Source: Rhyacichthys aspro (Eukaryota > Chordata > Actinopteri > Gobiiformes > Rhyacichthyidae). From it: a stretch of DNA of 64,000 bases. The number at the start of each line of letters is the position of its first letter. Within the stretch, counting starts at the first letter, position 1. The stretch lies in assembly GCA_036850595.1 (NCBI GenBank), contig CM072153.1, positions 12,170,169 through 12,234,168 on the forward strand, in the 5' to 3' direction. Below the pieces are notes generated by a model. It searched no databases. It had not been told where the DNA came from and saw only the letters and a list, made by a program, of their open reading frames with translations. This document shows, in pieces, positions 59,301-64,000 of the stretch. Position numbers and translations under genes: made by a program.

Positions 59301-60523
59301 GGAAGCATTTTGAATGGAAACAAATGGCAACAATTTTCCTTTGTGTCATGTTATATGTCATTTTCATATGTTGTTTGAGAGGTTAGAAGGTAATATTTAA
59401 TGCAAAGAAAGCCATCATTTCCGTGAACATAGCTAAATGTCACTTTGCGTTATCATCCTCTGTGTATAGATATTGATTTTTTTCTGACTTGGGGACTCTC
59501 CCAGGAGGAGTGTGTGAGTGCAGGTCAAAGGGAGGATGTCCTTCACTGCTGGGGAGGACAAAAAAGATTCTAAAGCACCGCAGAGGACAGGTACAGCAGA
59601 CACAAACTGGACCCAATAGGAACCTTGAATGGTGATAGTATTTTATACATACATTTTAATTTGTTCTACAAGAAAATAAACAGGAACAAAGTCACAGAGC
59701 AAATGCACTCACCCCCATCAAGCCAAAGAAAACTGTGATGTTTGATAATATATGCTACAATAAACATTTTAACATGTGTTGCAAAAGAACTGGCAGAAAA
59801 AAACACAACGCTGCCAGATAAATTCACTTTACTTATTATTAAACATAAAACATGGTATTTATAATAAAGATAAATCATAGTATTAGTATATAGAAATGTC
59901 CCTGATGTATATAGCTTAATCTAGTTGTTACTGATTTGATTAAGACTCTTCTCGTGGCAAAATATTTAATTTAATTATAATCTTTAATTCTGTACTGCAA
60001 TAAAGGTCCATTAATAACATGCTAATTCAGTCTTGTTTTGCTTCACCATCCTCATTAAGCTTCTCAATAGCTGACAGCTAATTTCTTACTCTTGGAAAGG
60101 TTTGTTGCTTTGTTTGCAGCCAATTTATCAGAGCGAATTCTTTGAAGACCAGTACACTGTATCTAATGTATGAAATGACCCATTATTCTGGTGCTAGAAT
60201 ATAAATGTTACTGTTGACGGCCATGCTGACTATTCTTTGGCTGGATAAATGCAAACAGTGCAGGACAACTCTGTGCACAAACAGACAGGAGGTATTTTGG
60301 GAGGCCCCTGGGGTAAACTTATCCCAGTGGTGGTTTTAAATGAACAACACTATGAGCAGAAGCATTGTGTAAATATCCTGAGTCATATTTCACATCAATG
60401 GCCAGTACGTGCATAAAAATACTGTTCCTGGAATCCACTCGGAGGCCCATACTCAGGAGGAAGAGTAGAAATCCAGAAATTTTCTATAAATATGTGTAGT
60501 TTAAGTCAGAAAAAACATTGGGC
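56342..60523. other. Gene-poor stretch with a second possible conserved block
   Basis: No supported exon or RNA gene. About 57000-57420 is unique-looking, GC-balanced and CpG-bearing, unlike its AT-rich flanks, and has stops in all frames. It could be a regulatory block. The pyrimidine-rich 56690-56900 creates long serine/leucine frames that I regard as spurious. Confidence 0.3.
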
Positions 60524-60570
60524 TTTTTTTTTTTCCACCCCGCCCCCCCCCCCCCCCCCCCCCCCCCCCG

Positions 60571-60605
<35 letters not shown>

Positions 60606-60661
60606 ACCCCCCCCACCCCCCCCCCCCCCCCCGGGGGGGGGGGGGGGGGGGGGGGGCGCCG

Positions 60662-60700
<39 letters not shown>

Positions 60701-61236
60701 GGGGCCCCCCACCCCCCCCCCCCCCCCCCCCCTGCCGGGGGGCCCCCGGGGGGCGGGGGGGCCCCCCCCCCCCCCCCCAAAACCACCAAAAAAGGCCCCC
60801 CCCCCCCCGCCCCCCCAGGCGGGGGGGGGGGGAAAACCCCCCCGGCAAACCCCCCCCCCCCCCCGGCCCCGCCCCCCCCCCGGGGGGGGGGGCCGGGGGG
60901 GGGGGCGGGGGGGGGGGGGCCCCCCCCCGGGGAACCCCGGCCCCCCCCCCCCCCCCCGGGGGGGCCCCCGGAGGACAAGGGGGGGGGGGGGGAAGGGGGG
61001 GGAAAAGGGGGGGGCCCCCCGGGGGGGCCGGGGGGGGGGGGGGGGGCCCCCCCGGGGGGCGGGGGGCCGGGGCGGGGGGGGGGACCCCCCAGGGGCACCA
61101 ACCCCCAAAAAAAAAGGAGAGGGGGGGGAGAAAAAAAGGAGGGGGGGGGAGAAAGAAAAAAGAGGGGGAAAAAAGGGGGAAAACACCCCCCCCCCCCCCC
61201 CCGGGGGGGGGGGGGGGGGGGGGGGGGGGGAGGGAG
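60524..61236 (+). repeat. Near T-free tract of C, G and A homopolymers, probably an assembly artefact
   Basis: After an 11-base T run, about 700 bases consist of long C runs, then alternating C and G runs, then G/A runs. Only one T (60733) occurs between 60535 and 61236 on the plus strand. Overlapping open frames of up to 264 codons on both strands encode only Pro/Gly-type low complexity and are not genes. Poor base calling or gap filling is the simplest explanation; a true G/C-rich simple repeat is possible. Confidence 0.85.
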
Positions 61237-61989
61237 CTTAATTAAAGAGGTGATTGAAACAACATAAAATAGCAACAATCAACATTTCCACAAACAACAC
61301 CTTAACCCAAAGCACATATTACACAAATAATATTCTACTGTGAACCTCTTGAAGTGAAATATCAACATTGAGCGTGAAATCCAATCAGCCCCCAGTAGAG
61401 CACTGAAATAGCTGGGCTCCGTTGTTAATTCTTAGATGGGAGTGGGTTTATGCTTATTATTGAAGCTCTTAAACATTAAAATAATGATGGATGAAATATG
61501 TTGTGTGATTTGGAAATGCTGTGTCAAAGACATATTAGTACAAATAGACAGCATCGTTGTGCCACGTACCATTTAGTGACAATGAAGCAGTTTTACTTCT
61601 GCCAGTTCCAGATGCAATACCCTTCAAAGTTCAGTCAAGAAGAACATTGTTTGACTATATCTCAGCTTCAAAATAGTTGTCAGTCACCTGTTGTCGGTTA
61701 CGTGGGACAAATGCTTGGAAAAAAAAGCCAACGAGCGTAAACTATGGTTGAGAAAAAAACAGTTGCCTCGTGAGGTGAGCTTTATCACATGTACAGCAGT
61801 TGTGCAGTATGGGCCGATCCATTTAAAAATGCTTTGTGTTTAAGACCTGTCAGGAATCACAATACCTCCTGCTTTGAACTTTAAACACCATTAGAGGCAC
61901 TTTTTGGAGAAATGTCTTTGAAATGTCTTCTTTATATTCAGTGTGTGAAGAAATATAATGATTTGTGTGACACAGACTAAACGATTGTA
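61237..61989. other. Gene-poor stretch
   Basis: Ordinary AT-rich sequence resumes directly after the C/G tract. No exon, repeat family or RNA gene was recognised. Confidence 0.4.
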
Positions 61990-62280
61990 AAAAAATGGAC
62001 TAAAGTTAGCACTCTGAGGCTCTGGCGGCAACTTTACTCTGTAAACCAGTCTCCTCCTGTTCTGAGATTGTCAGGTTGTAGCTGTAATGCAATACTTTAG
62101 CATTGTGGGTGGTAAAACAATCCAGATTTATGATTTTATTTATTTTACTAGATGAGAATGTGGGCGTGTTATAACCGGCCAATCACATGCAGACAGGGAG
62201 GTTTAACTACAAAGGAAAGCTCCCATTGGCTGGTTGGTGTACACGGCTTGTCAACATTGAATCAACAGTGGCAGAAAACC
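61990..62280 (-). repeat. Interspersed CCAAT-bearing repeat, copy D (inverted)
   Basis: On the minus strand it reads GCCAATGGGAGCTTTCCTTT, then GCATGTGATTGGCC, then TCTCATCTAGTAAAAT, the same order as copies A to C. It is the most diverged copy and the only one in this orientation. Confidence 0.45.
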
Positions 62281-63929
62281 CAACAGCCTGGTTAAAGTTA
62301 TTGTTTTGTAATCGTACATGGAAAAATGATTTATTCACAATCAATGTTTTCAATGTAAACTGTTTCATTCACTGAACCCTCCTTAGCTCTATGACCACCA
62401 CATTATACTCGTGTGAGACCAGCAGACCCACATAAACACACTCAGACAGTCAGTCAGAACAAGTTTAATGATTTTTTATAAAGGTAGCAAAACACACTGA
62501 GTATTGATGGCATAGGGATCCAAAGAAAGGCGAAATAAATGACTTAAAGAGTGGAAAATGCCCAGACCACCACTGAGGGACTACGCCACATATTCCTTAC
62601 AAGGAGTTGCATTCCAGACAGTTTATCTTGGCTTTTTGGGTTTCGGTTTTTGTCCACACAATGTAGTTTACAATGTGGATGTGCACACAGTCTGATCCGT
62701 GCAGCTCTTCCACTTTCATCCATGGAAAAGTCCAGCCTTCATCCATGATCCCGGTTGTTTGGATCTCCATTCTGTTTGATGGGAAGCCTCGAGCTGCTTC
62801 GCCAGTGCTGCTTTCAAGCAGGCCTCAATGTTTTTTTATTCACACTTTCACAGCTTCAGAGACACTGCCTTTCTGTTACTCACACAAAGCCTACTGCAAT
62901 GAAAACCCAGCGTTTACATGAACTCACGTTAGCTTTACATGCTGTTGTACGTACAAACAAGGTCAAAGCAACACTATTGTACTGAGAGGAGCATTTCATT
63001 TAGCAACAGTGGAATGTGCACATTGAGTGGATACATGATGAACTACAAAATCATTTACAGCACAGTGACAAATCATCTCATTCTCTCACAATAAACTTTT
63101 CAACATAAAACAGTTACACTCTGAAGACAGCACAGTGAGAAAACAAATCATATCTCCACAGGGTTTATTTACACTTGACTGTGCTTTTAATTAATGAAGG
63201 GAATTAACCATTTTATTTATCAATTCAACAACACAGTATGAGAACGCTCGACCTAGCAACAGGTGTGAAACAGCACGACTGATAAAAATGTTAAAGCTTT
63301 CAAAGTAGCACTTGCAGTGTATACAGTATATGATTATCTTTATATGAAATAAAGTACTGCTATATACATTCATCTTTATGGAGACTATTCACACTGTACA
63401 AGGTGTCAGTATGGGATTTGATTCAGAATGGAAATGATAAAGATCCATCGACGGCACAGTCCATTCCTCAGCCTCCTCAGTTTAGTGCGGAGGTCACAAA
63501 CGTTTCACTGGGGGTTATCTTCTGCTTTCTTTTCATAAGTTTTCCATCTCTGGTAATTTCTTTTTGTCTTATCAGTAACTAAACTAGGAGATGTCTGGTT
63601 TGAACTAACAGCAGCGCTCTCTGCCATTCGCTGTAGGCTACAATATCAGTCTGTCACCCAGGAGAGCATCTGTCCGTCTGCCTGTCACCGCCTCGTCCTC
63701 TCCGCTCAACCCCAAACCTCTGGTCAAAGAGTCATACATATTTCACTGCACCATCTGCCACATCTCGCGCAAAGTGGGTTTGTGCACACTCACTGTTGAC
63801 AGAGAAAAGTTAAAGGGGCTTTGGAAAGCATCTTTTGATGTGTAAATGAAGAGACAAGTGTTTGATAAACTGCATGCATTTTTGGCTCGACCAAGCAAAT
63901 TGGTCCATGTTTGTGGGAGACTTCAAAGG
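62281..63929 (-). other. Gene-poor right end, possible 3'UTR of a minus-strand gene
   Basis: No supported exon. If the open tail at 63930-64000 is real, this stretch would be its 3'UTR. Several TTTATT words (AATAAA on the minus strand, for example near 63163, 63213 and 62837) could serve as poly(A) signals, but none stands out. Confidence 0.25.
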
Positions 63930-64000
63930 TTACTCTTGGATGGTGAGGTAAAAGATCTGCCCCTTATCAGAGACAAAGTCCGAATGTGTAATGTCTTGTC
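63930..64000 (-). CDS. Possible C-terminal end of an unidentified protein, cut by the window edge
   Basis: Reading the minus strand from 63998 gives 22 codons and a TAA at 63932-63930. The tail reads THSDFVSDKGQIFYLTIQE, mixed and protein-like rather than low complexity. It is too short for statistics, since about one random frame in three would stay open this far, and I do not recognise it. Sequence beyond the window would decide. Confidence 0.25.
   Translation of the reverse strand, partial: QDITHSDFVSDKGQIFYLTIQE

Noticed and set aside
60484..61278. Overlapping open frames of 226-264 codons on both strands
   Set aside because: They are a by-product of a C/G/A tract that can hardly form stop codons; the proteins would be only proline, glycine and similar low complexity.

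Overview
This is vertebrate nuclear DNA, almost certainly from a ray-finned (teleost) fish. Three multi-exon, GT-AG spliced genes were reconstructed codon by codon, and their proteins are unmistakable orthologues of mammalian SLC38A8, MBTPS1 and PSKH1. The gene-free DNA carries repeat types typical of teleosts: tRNA-derived SINEs, short hAT-like and Tc1/mariner-like elements, and CA microsatellites. Nothing bacterial or viral was recognised. Most open frames outside the exons described here are chance or antisense frames. Layout: 1-3.55 kb is probably the 3' untranslated end of a plus-strand gene. It meets slc38a8 tail to tail; slc38a8 lies on the minus strand at 3955-12539 with 10 coding exons and 446 aa. 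A 17-bp minisatellite and an overlapping upstream ORF sit just 5' of its start codon. mbtps1 (site-1 protease) follows on the minus strand at 15713-26689 with 22 coding exons and 1072 aa, plus 5'UTR exons reaching to about 29.9 kb. pskh1 is next on the minus strand at 32998-38625 with 3 coding exons and 432 aa. Its 3'UTR runs to about 30.5 kb and its first non-coding exon is near 39.7 kb. From about 40.5 kb to the right edge the window is mostly gene-poor and repeat-bearing. It holds one candidate unidentified terminal exon (40.5-41.0 kb, minus), two possible conserved non-coding blocks (55.2 and 57.0-57.4 kb) and a roughly 700-bp tract built from C, G and A runs with a single T. A short open tail ending in a stop codon touches the right edge on the minus strand. 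How the genes work together: they are a chromosomal neighbourhood rather than an operon. Slc38a8 is an amino-acid transporter of the SNAT family, Mbtps1 is the Golgi protease that activates SREBP and ATF6, and Pskh1 is a myristoylated Golgi and nuclear-speckle kinase. In human, SLC38A8 and MBTPS1 are adjacent at 16q23-24 while PSKH1 is at 16q22.1, so the mbtps1-pskh1 junction here joins two blocks that are separate in human. I did not find a clear, wholly new biological system. The strongest leads are a four-copy CCAAT-bearing interspersed repeat, the unidentified terminal exon, the overlapping uORF plus minisatellite at slc38a8, a stop-free 102-nt intron in mbtps1, and the near T-free tract, which is probably an assembly artefact.
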